From the NCBI GenBank assembly GCA_049647585.1, contig JBARXY010000049.1, forward strand, positions 137,576 through 201,575: a DNA stretch of 64,000 bases. The letters run 5' to 3'. How positions within the stretch are numbered: position 1 is the first letter of the stretch; every line of letters begins with the position of its first letter. The notes under the pieces were generated by a model that was not told the origin of the DNA, ran no database searches, and worked only from the letters and a program-made list of their open reading frames with translations. Positions 33,493-41,483 of this stretch are shown piece after piece. Source of the DNA: JAGQSZ01 sp049647585 (GTDB lineage: Bacteria; Actinomycetota; Acidimicrobiia; Acidimicrobiales; Microtrichaceae). The position numbers were made by a program, and so were the translations under genes.

Positions 33493-34482
33493 TCAGGGTT
33501 CGAGGATGTCCACCTCTTGGGACTGCTCGGCCCAAACCTCGCGAACCCGGTCGAGTACCGCCGCCGCTTCTGCAAATCCTGCGAAATGCCCCTCGCCGGC
33601 GCGCACTCTGAGTTCACCATGGGCAAGTCTTGCCGCCTGATGATGTCCATGGCTGGGCGGCACGATCGTGTCGGAAAGTCCCTGCCAGACGACGACCGGC
33701 GGTTCCACCTCGTCGAGCCTGAAACCCCAGTGGCGTGAGAACAACGCAAGGTCATGCGCCACGGATCGCAGGTCACGAGCGGTGATCAGGTCGTGGAGAA
33801 ACATGGCCTTGAACAGCGGGTCCTTGAGGACCGGACCATCGGCCAGGCCGAGGAATCTGGCGTAGGCGCCGAAAATGGGATCGGCAAGCGGCTCTGCCAG
33901 CGACACCACCTTGCCGAGCACGCTGCCAATGGGCGTACGCAGAACCTCGAGCGTCGGCGCCGCGAAGCGCAGCGCACGTGTGTAGGAGAAGACGGCGTCA
34001 GGTCCACGAACGGGACCGAAACCCCCGAGCAGCGACGCGACGACGACCCTCTTCGGCATGTGGTGGGCCACCGACAGCGTGTAGGGCCCGCCGCCCGACA
34101 GCCCGACGACCGCGAACCGCTCGATCCCCAACTCATCGACCAGGGCCTCGATATCGGGGCCGAACTCCCGGATGCGTCGGTAGTAGTGGTTGGTGGACCT
34201 GCCGGTGCCGGGGCGTTCGACACCAATGACCCGAAATCCACGTTGCAGAGCGACCTCGTCGATTCCCGGTGGTATCTGGAACCGGGCCCCGGGAGTCCCG
34301 TGGAACCAGAGAACTACGTCACCATCGGGATGTCCGAACTCGGCCCAACCCAGCTTCCGACCGACAGCCACCGTGGCCTCGCCGACTGTGCGGGCGGTCG
34401 GTGGGCCGATCCCCGAGCTGAGTTCCTGTCCCATGCGTGTCAACTTTCGCTCTTCACCACTCGCCGGCGGCCCATTCGCCAT
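33493..34482 (-). CDS. alpha/beta-hydrolase, menD-linked
   Basis: A cytoplasmic alpha/beta-hydrolase of 329 residues with HGTPG (oxyanion), the nucleophile serine in VGLSGGGPY, Asp in QGLSDTIVPP and His in AGEGHFAG. The substrate is unknown. It is not MenH, which is the separate gene at 36518. It lies 19 bases after menD on the same strand, and TAGAAT 8 bases before its ATG at 34482 suggests an additional promoter inside the gap. The start choice follows this signal; an ATG 48 bases in is also possible. Confidence 0.85.
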   Translation of the reverse strand: MANGPPASGEERKLTRMGQELSSGIGPPTARTVGEATVAVGRKLGWAEFGHPDGDVVLWFHGTPGARFQIPPGIDEVALQRGFRVIGVERPGTGRSTNHYYRRIREFGPDIEALVDELGIERFAVVGLSGGGPYTLSVAHHMPKRVVVASLLGGFGPVRGPDAVFSYTRALRFAAPTLEVLRTPIGSVLGKVVSLAEPLADPIFGAYARFLGLADGPVLKDPLFKAMFLHDLITARDLRSVAHDLALFSRHWGFRLDEVEPPVVVWQGLSDTIVPPSHGHHQAARLAHGELRVRAGEGHFAGFAEAAAVLDRVREVWAEQSQEVDILEP

Positions 34483-34490
34483 AGCGGGAA

Positions 34491-34496
34491 ATTCTA
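34491..34496 (-). promoter_or_regulatory. -10 element for the menD-linked hydrolase
   Basis: TAGAAT on the minus strand, 8 bases before ATG 34482 and 5 bases after the menD stop. Confidence 0.4.
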
Positions 34497-34501
34497 TCGG
34501 G

Positions 34502-36394
34502 TCACATCACGAGGCGGTCGATTGCAGTGCGGATCGACTGGTCCAGTTCTTCGTGCATCTGGCGATTGGACTCGCGTTCGGTCTCGACCACCACAATTCG
34601 TGGACCACCCCTGGTTAGCGCACCGGCGATGGCTGCCTGGGCTCCGGTCCGGGTCGAGACGCGCTCTGCCGGCACTCCGTGAGCTCCCGCCAGTGCCACC
34701 AGGTCGACATCGTGTGGGGTCCCGAAGAGTTGCTCGAACCGCTCCTCCCCGATCGCATCGCGCACTGGTAGGAACGAGAAAATTCCGCCGCCGCGGTTGT
34801 CCATTACGACAACCAGCAGATTGACCCGACGCTTCATCAGACCGATCAGTGCATTGGTGTCGTGGAGGAAGGCGACATCACCTATGAGTAGCGCCGTCGG
34901 TGATCCACCCAACGCCGCGCCTACCGCGGTCGAACTCACACCGTCGATACCGTTCGCTCCCCTGTTGGCCAGGACCTTCACCCCCGACCGTGGTGGGGCG
35001 AAGCACTCTGCATCACGCACCGGCATGGATGAAGACAGCACGATCGTGCCGTCCTCACTGAGCATGGTGAACACGTCCAGCGCCAAGGCGGGCTCGGTTG
35101 CTTCGGAATGCTTCGACAGTGTCGAGTCGATTGCGTTGACGGCGCTTCGTTCCGCCTCGACCCAACGTGCCCGCCACGATTCGTCGGCGACTTCCGAAAC
35201 TCGGGCCCGAAGCTGGTTGCAGGTGGAAGCCACCGGGGCGACCATCGGAGATTTGAAGACCCTGTCGGGATCCGGCAGGGCGGCGTCTGGATCTAGGCCG
35301 AATTTCTCGGCCGCCGACTCGGCGATCCAGCGATGCAGGACCTTCGAGGTCAGTAGCCCCCCGATACGCAGAATCACATCAGGCTGGTTCTGCTCGACAA
35401 AACCCTCGTGCTTGAGGATCCCGTGGAAAGCAGTAATACATCCGAGGACCTCCAGGCGACAACCTGAAGGTCCATCGGCAATTACGGGCCACCCAAGATG
35501 GTCCGCCAGCAGGTGGATGGCGCGGGCGTCGGCCATATCTCTGGCTGCACGTACGCCTGCGACGATCACCCCCGTGCTCGACGAGAACGCGTCCACCAGA
35601 CGGGCCATCTCCGATTCAGCCAACTCGGGTGTACCACTACTCAACTCGTGGCCGGTTACCGGGTCGATCCTTCGAGGAAGCTCGCCCGCGATCCCGACGA
35701 GGGGTTCACGAAAGGCCAGGTTCAGATGCACCGGCCCGGCGACAGGCCCGACGCAGCGGTTCCATGCCTCTGTTGCCAGTTCACGCCAGTCAGCCCGGTC
35801 GAACTGCGACGGAACGCCCGGCTCGCAGTACCAGCGGACCGCTCTTCCGTAGAGGTTGCGCTGGTCGATCGTCTGCGGCGCTCCGACATTCTGCAATTCC
35901 GGCGGGCGGTCAGCGGTCAAGACCAGCAGAGGCACATGAGCCTGGTGGGCCTCGACCACAGCTGCGTGCAATTCGGTCGCGGCTGTCCCACTTGTGCAGA
36001 GAACCACCGTCGGTTTGCGCGACGCCAACGAATGGCCGAGCGCCATGAACGCAGCTGAACGCTCATCATGATGGACATGAAGCATCACCCGGGAGTCAGC
36101 GGCCAATGCCAACGCCATTGGTGTCGAGCGGGACCCGGGGCTGAGGACCGCGTCGGTGAGGCCACGGTGGACCCATTCGTCAATGAGCGTCGCGCAAAAG
36201 GTCGCTGCTACGTCCTCGGGCCCGGAAGGGAGCGGAGTGTTGCCCGGCTGATCTCCGCTCAGTTGATCCTGCGTCGACGATGAGTCGGCCGGTTGACGGT
36301 CGACAACTTCGGAATCGACTGGCACGGAATCGGCAGTTTCGGAATCGGCTGGCACGGAATCGGCTGGCCATCCGGGTGAAGTGCCCTCACCCAC
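34502..36394 (-). CDS. menD: SEPHCHC synthase
   Basis: Thiamine-diphosphate enzyme joining isochorismate and 2-oxoglutarate. The PYR domain has LSPGSRSTPMALAL, HHDERSAAF with the catalytic Glu, and CTSGTAATE. The PP domain has GDVAFLHDTNAL and VVMDNRGGGIFSFLP, the ThDP/Mg site. At 630 residues it has an extra about 55-residue N-terminal tail of degenerate PADSVPADSE repeats and Asp/Ser-rich sequence. The tail is likely translated, because the GTG at 36394 is preceded by GAGGAGAAGG and is therefore the best start. Confidence 0.95.
   Translation of the reverse strand: MGEGTSPGWPADSVPADSETADSVPVDSEVVDRQPADSSSTQDQLSGDQPGNTPLPSGPEDVAATFCATLIDEWVHRGLTDAVLSPGSRSTPMALALAADSRVMLHVHHDERSAAFMALGHSLASRKPTVVLCTSGTAATELHAAVVEAHQAHVPLLVLTADRPPELQNVGAPQTIDQRNLYGRAVRWYCEPGVPSQFDRADWRELATEAWNRCVGPVAGPVHLNLAFREPLVGIAGELPRRIDPVTGHELSSGTPELAESEMARLVDAFSSSTGVIVAGVRAARDMADARAIHLLADHLGWPVIADGPSGCRLEVLGCITAFHGILKHEGFVEQNQPDVILRIGGLLTSKVLHRWIAESAAEKFGLDPDAALPDPDRVFKSPMVAPVASTCNQLRARVSEVADESWRARWVEAERSAVNAIDSTLSKHSEATEPALALDVFTMLSEDGTIVLSSSMPVRDAECFAPPRSGVKVLANRGANGIDGVSSTAVGAALGGSPTALLIGDVAFLHDTNALIGLMKRRVNLLVVVMDNRGGGIFSFLPVRDAIGEERFEQLFGTPHDVDLVALAGAHGVPAERVSTRTGAQAAIAGALTRGGPRIVVVETERESNRQMHEELDQSIRTAIDRLVM
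36308..36367. repeat. 30-bp tandem repeat in menD N-terminal tail
   Basis: Two copies (36308-36337 and 36338-36367), 27 of 30 bases identical, each built of two related 15-base units containing GGAATCG. On the minus strand they code the PADS/VDS-type tail of MenD. Confidence 0.85.
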
Positions 36395-36503
36395 GGCTAC
36401 CTTCTCCTCAGATTCATCGAGGGGCTTCTCGGCTGCTTCTGTGTTGTGGCCGGTGTCTCTGTTGGACCGGGACGGCGCTGTGTGCTCATGAGGTGCATCA
36501 GCC

Positions 36504-36509
36504 TACGGT
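36504..36509 (+). promoter_or_regulatory. -10 element for menH
   Basis: TACGGT, 8 bases before GTG 36518, consistent with a leaderless mRNA. Confidence 0.4.
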
Positions 36510-36517
36510 GTGAGGAC

Positions 36518-37321
36518 GTGAGGGTAGAAGTGGAGCGTCTGAGACAACTGGGACCGCTCGCCGCCTACCGGCTCGCCTTCGGCGACAACCATCCGGATGC
36601 CTGGCGCCTGGTGTTCCTTCACGGCTTCACCCAGAACGCCGCCTGCATTGGCCCGATTGCGTCCATCCTGTCGCGTGAGCACGATGTGATCGGCGTCGAC
36701 CTTCCCGGTCACGGCCACTCCACCGAGTATCCCGACGCTGATCTGTGGCGCAGCGCAGACCTTGTCGACCGGACCACAGGGGCGGCCTGCTACATCGGCT
36801 ATTCGATGGGAGGCAGGGTTGCACTGCACCTGGCGCTGAGTCATCCGGACGCGGTGCAGTCACTCGTTCTCATCGGTGCTACCGCCGGGATCGATGATGA
36901 CGACGCCCGGGCCGATCGAGCACGACTTGATCACGAGAACGCCGACAGGATCGAGCGTCTGGGAACCGACGCCTTCGTCAGCGAATGGCTGAGACAGCCG
37001 CTCTTCGCGACGTTGCCGGACTCGACGCGTTTTGAGGCGGAACGCCGCGCGAACGGCCCAGCTGGGTTGGCTGAAAGTCTGCGCAATACCGGCACCGGAT
37101 CGATGGAATCCCTCTGGGACCGCCTGGACACGATCGACTGCCCCGTCCTGATCATCAGCGGTGCGCTGGACACGAAGTTCACCGAACTCGGTGGGCTCAT
37201 GGCAGAGCGGATTGGTACCAACGCTCAGGCGGTGGTGGTGCCGGATTCGGGTCACTCAGTCCATCTGGAGCAACCCGAATTGTGCAGCGACGTGATCAGC
37301 CGGTTCCTTGCCCGGGTGTGA
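36518..37321 (+). CDS. menH: SHCHC synthase
   Basis: Alpha/beta-hydrolase-fold lyase acting after MenD: eliminates pyruvate from SEPHCHC. LHGFTQN (oxyanion), DLPGHGHS, the nucleophile serine in IGYSMGGR, Asp in SGALDTKF and His in DSGHSVHLEQP complete the triad. About 267 residues. GTG 36518 is chosen by the TACGGT eight bases upstream; GTG 36530 has GAGGG at good spacing and remains an alternative. Divergent from menD, convergent with menA. Confidence 0.92.
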   Translation: MRVEVERLRQLGPLAAYRLAFGDNHPDAWRLVFLHGFTQNAACIGPIASILSREHDVIGVDLPGHGHSTEYPDADLWRSADLVDRTTGAACYIGYSMGGRVALHLALSHPDAVQSLVLIGATAGIDDDDARADRARLDHENADRIERLGTDAFVSEWLRQPLFATLPDSTRFEAERRANGPAGLAESLRNTGTGSMESLWDRLDTIDCPVLIISGALDTKFTELGGLMAERIGTNAQAVVVPDSGHSVHLEQPELCSDVISRFLARV

Positions 37322-37378
37322 ACCCGGCCGATCCGGACGCGCTGACCGGCGTAGACCTAACCGCCCACTGGCCGGGGA

Positions 37379-38287
37379 TCAATTGCCGATCAGGAATCCG
37401 ACCGATAGCACTACGGCGTAGAACACCTGCACAAGTCCTGTCCGTGCCAGTACGGGAATCAGCTTCGGTCCCCTTGCACCGGAAAGCACTGTGGTGATCG
37501 GCTCCCGGGCGGGGACAATGGCCAGTAACGCCAGGACGGCAACGGGACGCCCTCCCAGACCAGCCAGGAGCGGCACGAGCACTATTGGAAGTACCACCAG
37601 ACCGACGTAGAGAAATCTCGTCGAACGCTCGCCGAGTCGTACGGCCAAGGTGCGCTTGCCAACTTCGGTGTCACCCGGAATGTCGCGGAGGTTGTTGACC
37701 ACGAGCAGTGCCGTAGCGAGCGATCCCATTGCCGCTCCCGATCCGATCGCAAGCCACGAGATTGCCAAGGTCTGGACATAGAACGACCCGATCGTGGCTA
37801 CCAGACCGAAGAAAACGAAGACGAAGACCTCGCCGAACCCTGCGTAGCCGTACGGGCGCCCACCACCGGTGTAGAACCATCCCGCAGCAATCGCTGCGAC
37901 TCCCACGAAAACCAGCCGCCAGTCGACCCAGATGACCAGCGGCAAGCCGGATAGAGCCGTCAGCGCGAACATGACCAACATGGCCCGCTTGACCGCCCCC
38001 GGCGAGGCCAATCCATTGCCCACCAGACGCGGCGGACCGGTCCTGGCACCCGGGTCGTCGGTTCCGCGCACGCCGTCGCTGTAATCGTTGGCGTAGTTGG
38101 TGGCCACCTGGACGAACAGGGCCACGCCCAGGGCGCAGAGGAAGACCCAGAGGCGGACGTGCTGGTCGGGCTGGATTGCTGCGGCGGTGCCGACGAGGAC
38201 CGGCGCGACAGCTGCGGGAAGTGTCCTCGGCCGTGCCCCCAGAATCCACTTCCTCCAGTTGGTCGGCGGCATCATGGGTTCGTCCAT
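37379..38287 (-). CDS. menA: 1,4-dihydroxy-2-naphthoate polyprenyltransferase
   Basis: Integral membrane UbiA-family enzyme that attaches the polyprenyl chain. About 302 residues with 8-9 transmembrane helices. The two Asp-rich metal/diphosphate motifs are NYANDYSDGVRGTD and VNNLRDIPGD. N-terminal WILGARPRTLPAAVAPV is typical of MenA. ATG 38287 has TAGGAT 8 bases upstream; an ATG 12 bases later is also possible. Divergent from menE by 85 bases. Confidence 0.95.
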   Translation of the reverse strand: MDEPMMPPTNWRKWILGARPRTLPAAVAPVLVGTAAAIQPDQHVRLWVFLCALGVALFVQVATNYANDYSDGVRGTDDPGARTGPPRLVGNGLASPGAVKRAMLVMFALTALSGLPLVIWVDWRLVFVGVAAIAAGWFYTGGGRPYGYAGFGEVFVFVFFGLVATIGSFYVQTLAISWLAIGSGAAMGSLATALLVVNNLRDIPGDTEVGKRTLAVRLGERSTRFLYVGLVVLPIVLVPLLAGLGGRPVAVLALLAIVPAREPITTVLSGARGPKLIPVLARTGLVQVFYAVVLSVGFLIGN

Positions 38288-38295
38288 CGGCGGGG

Positions 38296-38301
38296 ATCCT
38301 A
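38296..38301 (-). promoter_or_regulatory. -10 element for menA
   Basis: TAGGAT on the minus strand, 8 bases before ATG 38287. Confidence 0.4.
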
Positions 38302-38372
38302 CGGGTTGGCGGTACCCCGGTCCGTGACCGTAGATGTCGGGGCACCCTTCCACAGGTGGCAACCTTTAGGAC

Positions 38373-39518
38373 GTGCCTGAGCTGATTGCACTCGATATAC
38401 ACGGCGGCGCACAGTTTCTGGACTCGCTGAATCGCATCTGGGACCGGGGCGACGCCGTAATGCCACTCGACCTGTCCGGGCCCGATTCTCACGTCGAGTC
38501 TGTGCTGGCTGCCATGGCTCCGAGCGCGGTCATCGACTCCGCCGGGGAGCGCCATGAGAGGGTGGGCGGGCTACCGGTCGAGGAGGGCGATGCCTGTGTG
38601 ATCACCACCTCTGGCACTACCGGAACTCCGAAGGGAGTCATCCACACACACGACGCGATCCGCTCGGCGGGCCGGATCACTTCGGCCGCGACACGACCCG
38701 GTGAGGCGGACACCTGGCTCGCCTGTTTGCCCCTGTCCCACGTGGGCGGGTTCTCGGTGGTCGGCCGTGCGCTTGTATCTGGTGCGGGACTGATCATCCA
38801 CGACGGTTTCGATGCCGAGGCGACCGACGCCGCCGGACGAAGCGGAGCTACGCACGTCTCGCTGGTGCCGGCGGTGCTTCATCGCATCGATCCGGAGCCT
38901 TGGACGACGATCCTCCTCGGCGGTTCGTCCATCCCCGCCAATAGGCCATCCAATTCGATCGCGACCTATGGGATGACCGAGACCTTCGGAGGTGTGGTCT
39001 ACGACGGAGTCAAGCTCGGCGACGTGGAGCTCCGGATCGCTGCAGGTGGAATGATCGAAATCCTCAGTCCCACACTCCTGCGGGCCTACAGGACAGCCGA
39101 TGACCCGGCAGGGATATCTCCGCTTGGGCCGGACGGCTGGTATCGAACGGGCGATCTTGGCCAGATCGACGAAACAACAGGAGTACTGATCGTTGGTGGG
39201 CGGGCCGACGATCTGATCATTACCGGTGGAGAAAAGGTCTGGCCCGGTCCGGTCGAGGACGTGATTCTGCTCGACCCCAGGGTCAGCGAGTGCATGATCA
39301 CATCACGACCCGACCCTGAATGGGGTGAGAGGGTCATAGCCCTGGTTGTTCCCTCAGATCCACAGAGGCCACCTCAACTCGAAGACATCCGCTGGCTCGT
39401 CCGTGAGCGCCTTCCGGTCGCCGCTGCGCCGAAGGAACTTAAGATTGTGGATTCGCTGCAGCGAACAGCACTGGGAAAGCTCCGTCGTGGGGATACGCTC
39501 GGTGGTGTTGATGACTGA
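38373..39518 (+). CDS. menE: o-succinylbenzoate-CoA ligase
   Basis: ANL ligase activating o-succinylbenzoate for ring closure by MenB (not in the window). The ATP loop is ITTSGTTGTPKGVIH, then PLSHVGGFSV, ATYGMTETFGG, YRTGDLGQID and GGEKVWPGPVE with the ALGKLRRG lysine. At 381 residues it is a short actinobacterial MenE with a reduced N-terminal domain. The assignment rests on the menaquinone context as well as the MenE-like SHVGG and MTET motifs. GTG start; CAACCT lies 7 bases upstream, and no strong Shine-Dalgarno sequence is seen. Confidence 0.9.
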   Translation: MPELIALDIHGGAQFLDSLNRIWDRGDAVMPLDLSGPDSHVESVLAAMAPSAVIDSAGERHERVGGLPVEEGDACVITTSGTTGTPKGVIHTHDAIRSAGRITSAATRPGEADTWLACLPLSHVGGFSVVGRALVSGAGLIIHDGFDAEATDAAGRSGATHVSLVPAVLHRIDPEPWTTILLGGSSIPANRPSNSIATYGMTETFGGVVYDGVKLGDVELRIAAGGMIEILSPTLLRAYRTADDPAGISPLGPDGWYRTGDLGQIDETTGVLIVGGRADDLIITGGEKVWPGPVEDVILLDPRVSECMITSRPDPEWGERVIALVVPSDPQRPPQLEDIRWLVRERLPVAAAPKELKIVDSLQRTALGKLRRGDTLGGVDD

Positions 39519-40506
39519 AAACGGATTTCGACAGGATGAAGCGGGCCGACTGGAAGCTACCGATCCCGATCCTTCCGGCCCGGAAATAACGTTCCACCAC
39601 GTCTCACTGGCGGTCCGTCACGCCACCGATCTGTGGCCAATCCTCGCTGGTTCTCTTGGCGGCCGCTACATGGGAAGCGGGCTCGGACCCGGCTACGGCT
39701 GGACACAGCTGCAGTTCGCAAATGGCTTTCGTGTCGAGGGACTCCATCCAGAGACCGGGACCGAGCGCCAACACACTGAGACCGAACCAGTGGTCTCCGA
39801 CGAGGGCGGGTCAACCTCAACCTCAACCTCAACCTCAACCTCAAGTGCAGAGTCAGACCTCGGCTCGGCCCCGACCTCCAAGAGTTTCGTGTCGGAGTTC
39901 ATCGAACGCTCCGGAGTGGGTCCACACCATCTGACCTTCAAGGTCACCGACATCTCACAGGTTGTCGGCCCCCTCCGCGATGCCGGCTTCAAGGTGGTCG
40001 AGCGTCAACACATCGATCCCATCAAGTGGAGCGAGGCCATCATCCGCTCCCAGGATGCGCACGGCACGATGGTCCAGTTGCTTGACGGCATTCCGGCGCC
40101 ACTGGCCCTGGAGGATCCACCCGAGGGCTTTCCGGAGTCCGATTACGACAGGCCAATAGCGTCGCTCGCCAGGGTCGTCCACGCGGTGAAGGACCTGCCA
40201 GGGGCACTCAGGCTCTATCGGGACATTCTCTGCGGCAAGGTCCTGTCGACCGGAGCGGCCGTCGACGGAAACCACTGGGTTGAACTCGGTTGGGGTGGAC
40301 CCGGCCGCCTCCGACTCCTTGAGGGGGTCCACGCTGACATCGCCGAATTCATCGGTGACAGGCCCGGGCGCACCCGGCACCTGTTCTTCAATTTCGATGA
40401 ACCTTCGTATGTCCCGGGGGCCACCAAGGTTGCGTCCGGCCGATGGGTCGTCCCCAAGGAAGAAGTCCTGGGAACCAGACTCGTCCTTTCATCGAGCGCC
40501 CGCTGA
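39511..40506 (+). CDS. tandem glyoxalase/VOC-fold protein
   Basis: A 331-residue protein with two vicinal-oxygen-chelate units. The first (about 25-190, beginning ITFHHVSLAVRHATDLWP, with GPHHLTFKVTDI and GTMVQLLDG) is split by a Ser-Thr linker of (ST)5 type at about 100-112. The second starts at LARVVHAVKDLPGALRLYRDILCGK. Metal-ligand His/Glu residues are plausible but the enzyme class (dioxygenase, glyoxalase or binding protein) is unknown. ATG 39511 overlaps the menE stop by 8 bases, so it is co-transcribed with menE. Confidence 0.82.
   Translation: MTENGFRQDEAGRLEATDPDPSGPEITFHHVSLAVRHATDLWPILAGSLGGRYMGSGLGPGYGWTQLQFANGFRVEGLHPETGTERQHTETEPVVSDEGGSTSTSTSTSTSSAESDLGSAPTSKSFVSEFIERSGVGPHHLTFKVTDISQVVGPLRDAGFKVVERQHIDPIKWSEAIIRSQDAHGTMVQLLDGIPAPLALEDPPEGFPESDYDRPIASLARVVHAVKDLPGALRLYRDILCGKVLSTGAAVDGNHWVELGWGGPGRLRLLEGVHADIAEFIGDRPGRTRHLFFNFDEPSYVPGATKVASGRWVVPKEEVLGTRLVLSSSAR
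39811..39840. repeat. hexanucleotide TCAACC x5 microsatellite
   Basis: Five exact copies of TCAACC plus a partial sixth, in frame inside the VOC gene and coding an alternating Ser-Thr stretch. Gain or loss of units would change linker length without a frameshift. Confidence 0.97.
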
Positions 40507-40527
40507 GGGTCGGAACACCCGGCTGAC

Positions 40528-41277
40528 TCAGAGGAGCATTCCGCCATCGACGACGAGCATCGTGCCGGTGACCCAGGAGGACGCATCCGAGGCAAGAAAC
40601 AGCGCAGCGTTGGCGATGTCGGTCGGTTCACCTAGTCGATCCAAGGGAACCATCTTTCCGATCGAATCCTCGTTGCCCTCCCACAGCGCCCGAGCCATGT
40701 CGGTCTTGACCAGACCCGGACAAATCGCGTTGATCCTGACCGACGGGGCGAGTTCCTTCGCCAGAGATTTGGTCAGGTGCAGTAGCGCGGCCTTGGTCAC
40801 GTTGTAGTGACCGATCGAGGTCTCGACGGTCAAACCGCCAATCGATGAAAGGTTGATGACGTTGCCGCCATGTTCGGACATGTGCTGCTTCCATGCCTCC
40901 TGGGTCCAGACGAACGCCCCTCGCAGGTTCACGTCGTAGGTCTTGTCCAGGCGGGGCAGATCGATGTCGATCATCTTGCCCATATACGGATTGGTCGCCG
41001 CGTTGTTGACCAGGATGTCGAGCCCACCGAACCGGTTGATCGTTGCGGCTACACAGGCAGCGGCAGCGTCCGGGTCACCCGCGTTGGCGACAAAGTGGTC
41101 GACTTCTGCCCCGAATCCGGGGGTTATCCCTGCAATCGCCTCGACCAGAGCGTCCTCCTTCCGTGAGGACAGCATCACGTTCGCTCCAGATTCGGCGAAC
41201 AGTTTTGCTATTGCCAGACCGATTCCCCGAGAGGCGCCGGTGACCAACGCCGTCATACCGCGAAGTTGAAGTTCCAT
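40528..41277 (-). CDS. short-chain dehydrogenase/reductase
   Basis: Classical SDR of 249 residues. The cofactor loop TGASRGIG is at about 14-21, with SSRKEDAL after beta-2, where the Arg suggests NADP preference. NNAATNP, NLSSIGG (catalytic Ser) and the YNVTKAAL active site (Tyr and Lys) follow. The C-terminus GTMLVVDGGMLL is standard. The substrate is unknown. It converges on the menE-VOC pair. ATG 41277 has TAGCTT 6 bases upstream. Confidence 0.93.
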   Translation of the reverse strand: MELQLRGMTALVTGASRGIGLAIAKLFAESGANVMLSSRKEDALVEAIAGITPGFGAEVDHFVANAGDPDAAAACVAATINRFGGLDILVNNAATNPYMGKMIDIDLPRLDKTYDVNLRGAFVWTQEAWKQHMSEHGGNVINLSSIGGLTVETSIGHYNVTKAALLHLTKSLAKELAPSVRINAICPGLVKTDMARALWEGNEDSIGKMVPLDRLGEPTDIANAALFLASDASSWVTGTMLVVDGGMLL

Positions 41278-41283
41278 GTCAGG

Positions 41284-41289
41284 AAGCTA
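41284..41289 (-). promoter_or_regulatory. -10 element for SDR gene
   Basis: TAGCTT on the minus strand, 6 bases before ATG 41277. Confidence 0.4.
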
Positions 41290-41362
41290 ACGCCATTCCT
41301 GGCGGGCAATTGCGCCACCCCTTTGTTCTGGATGTCGCTGGAGTACCTATGGGTATCTGAAC

Positions 41363-41466
41363 GACAGCCAGAACGTGGGGACAGGGGCGAGTGACAAGAC
41401 CCAGGTAGCTGACTGACAGCCAGAACGTGGGGACAGGGGCGAGTGACAAGACCCAGGTAGCTGACT
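41363..41466. repeat. 52-bp perfect tandem duplication upstream of yyaL-like gene
   Basis: 41363-41414 and 41415-41466 are identical, beginning GACAGCCAGAACGTGGGGAC. They fill half of the 206-base divergent gap between the SDR and DUF255 genes and end 17 bases before the ATG at 41484. No CRISPR-like spacer separates them. Confidence 0.97.
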
Positions 41467-41483
41467 GAATCAGACTGGTCGAT

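Noticed and set aside
41363..41466. Possible CRISPR array
   Set aside because: Only two copies, directly abutting with no spacer, and no cas genes; it is a simple tandem duplication.
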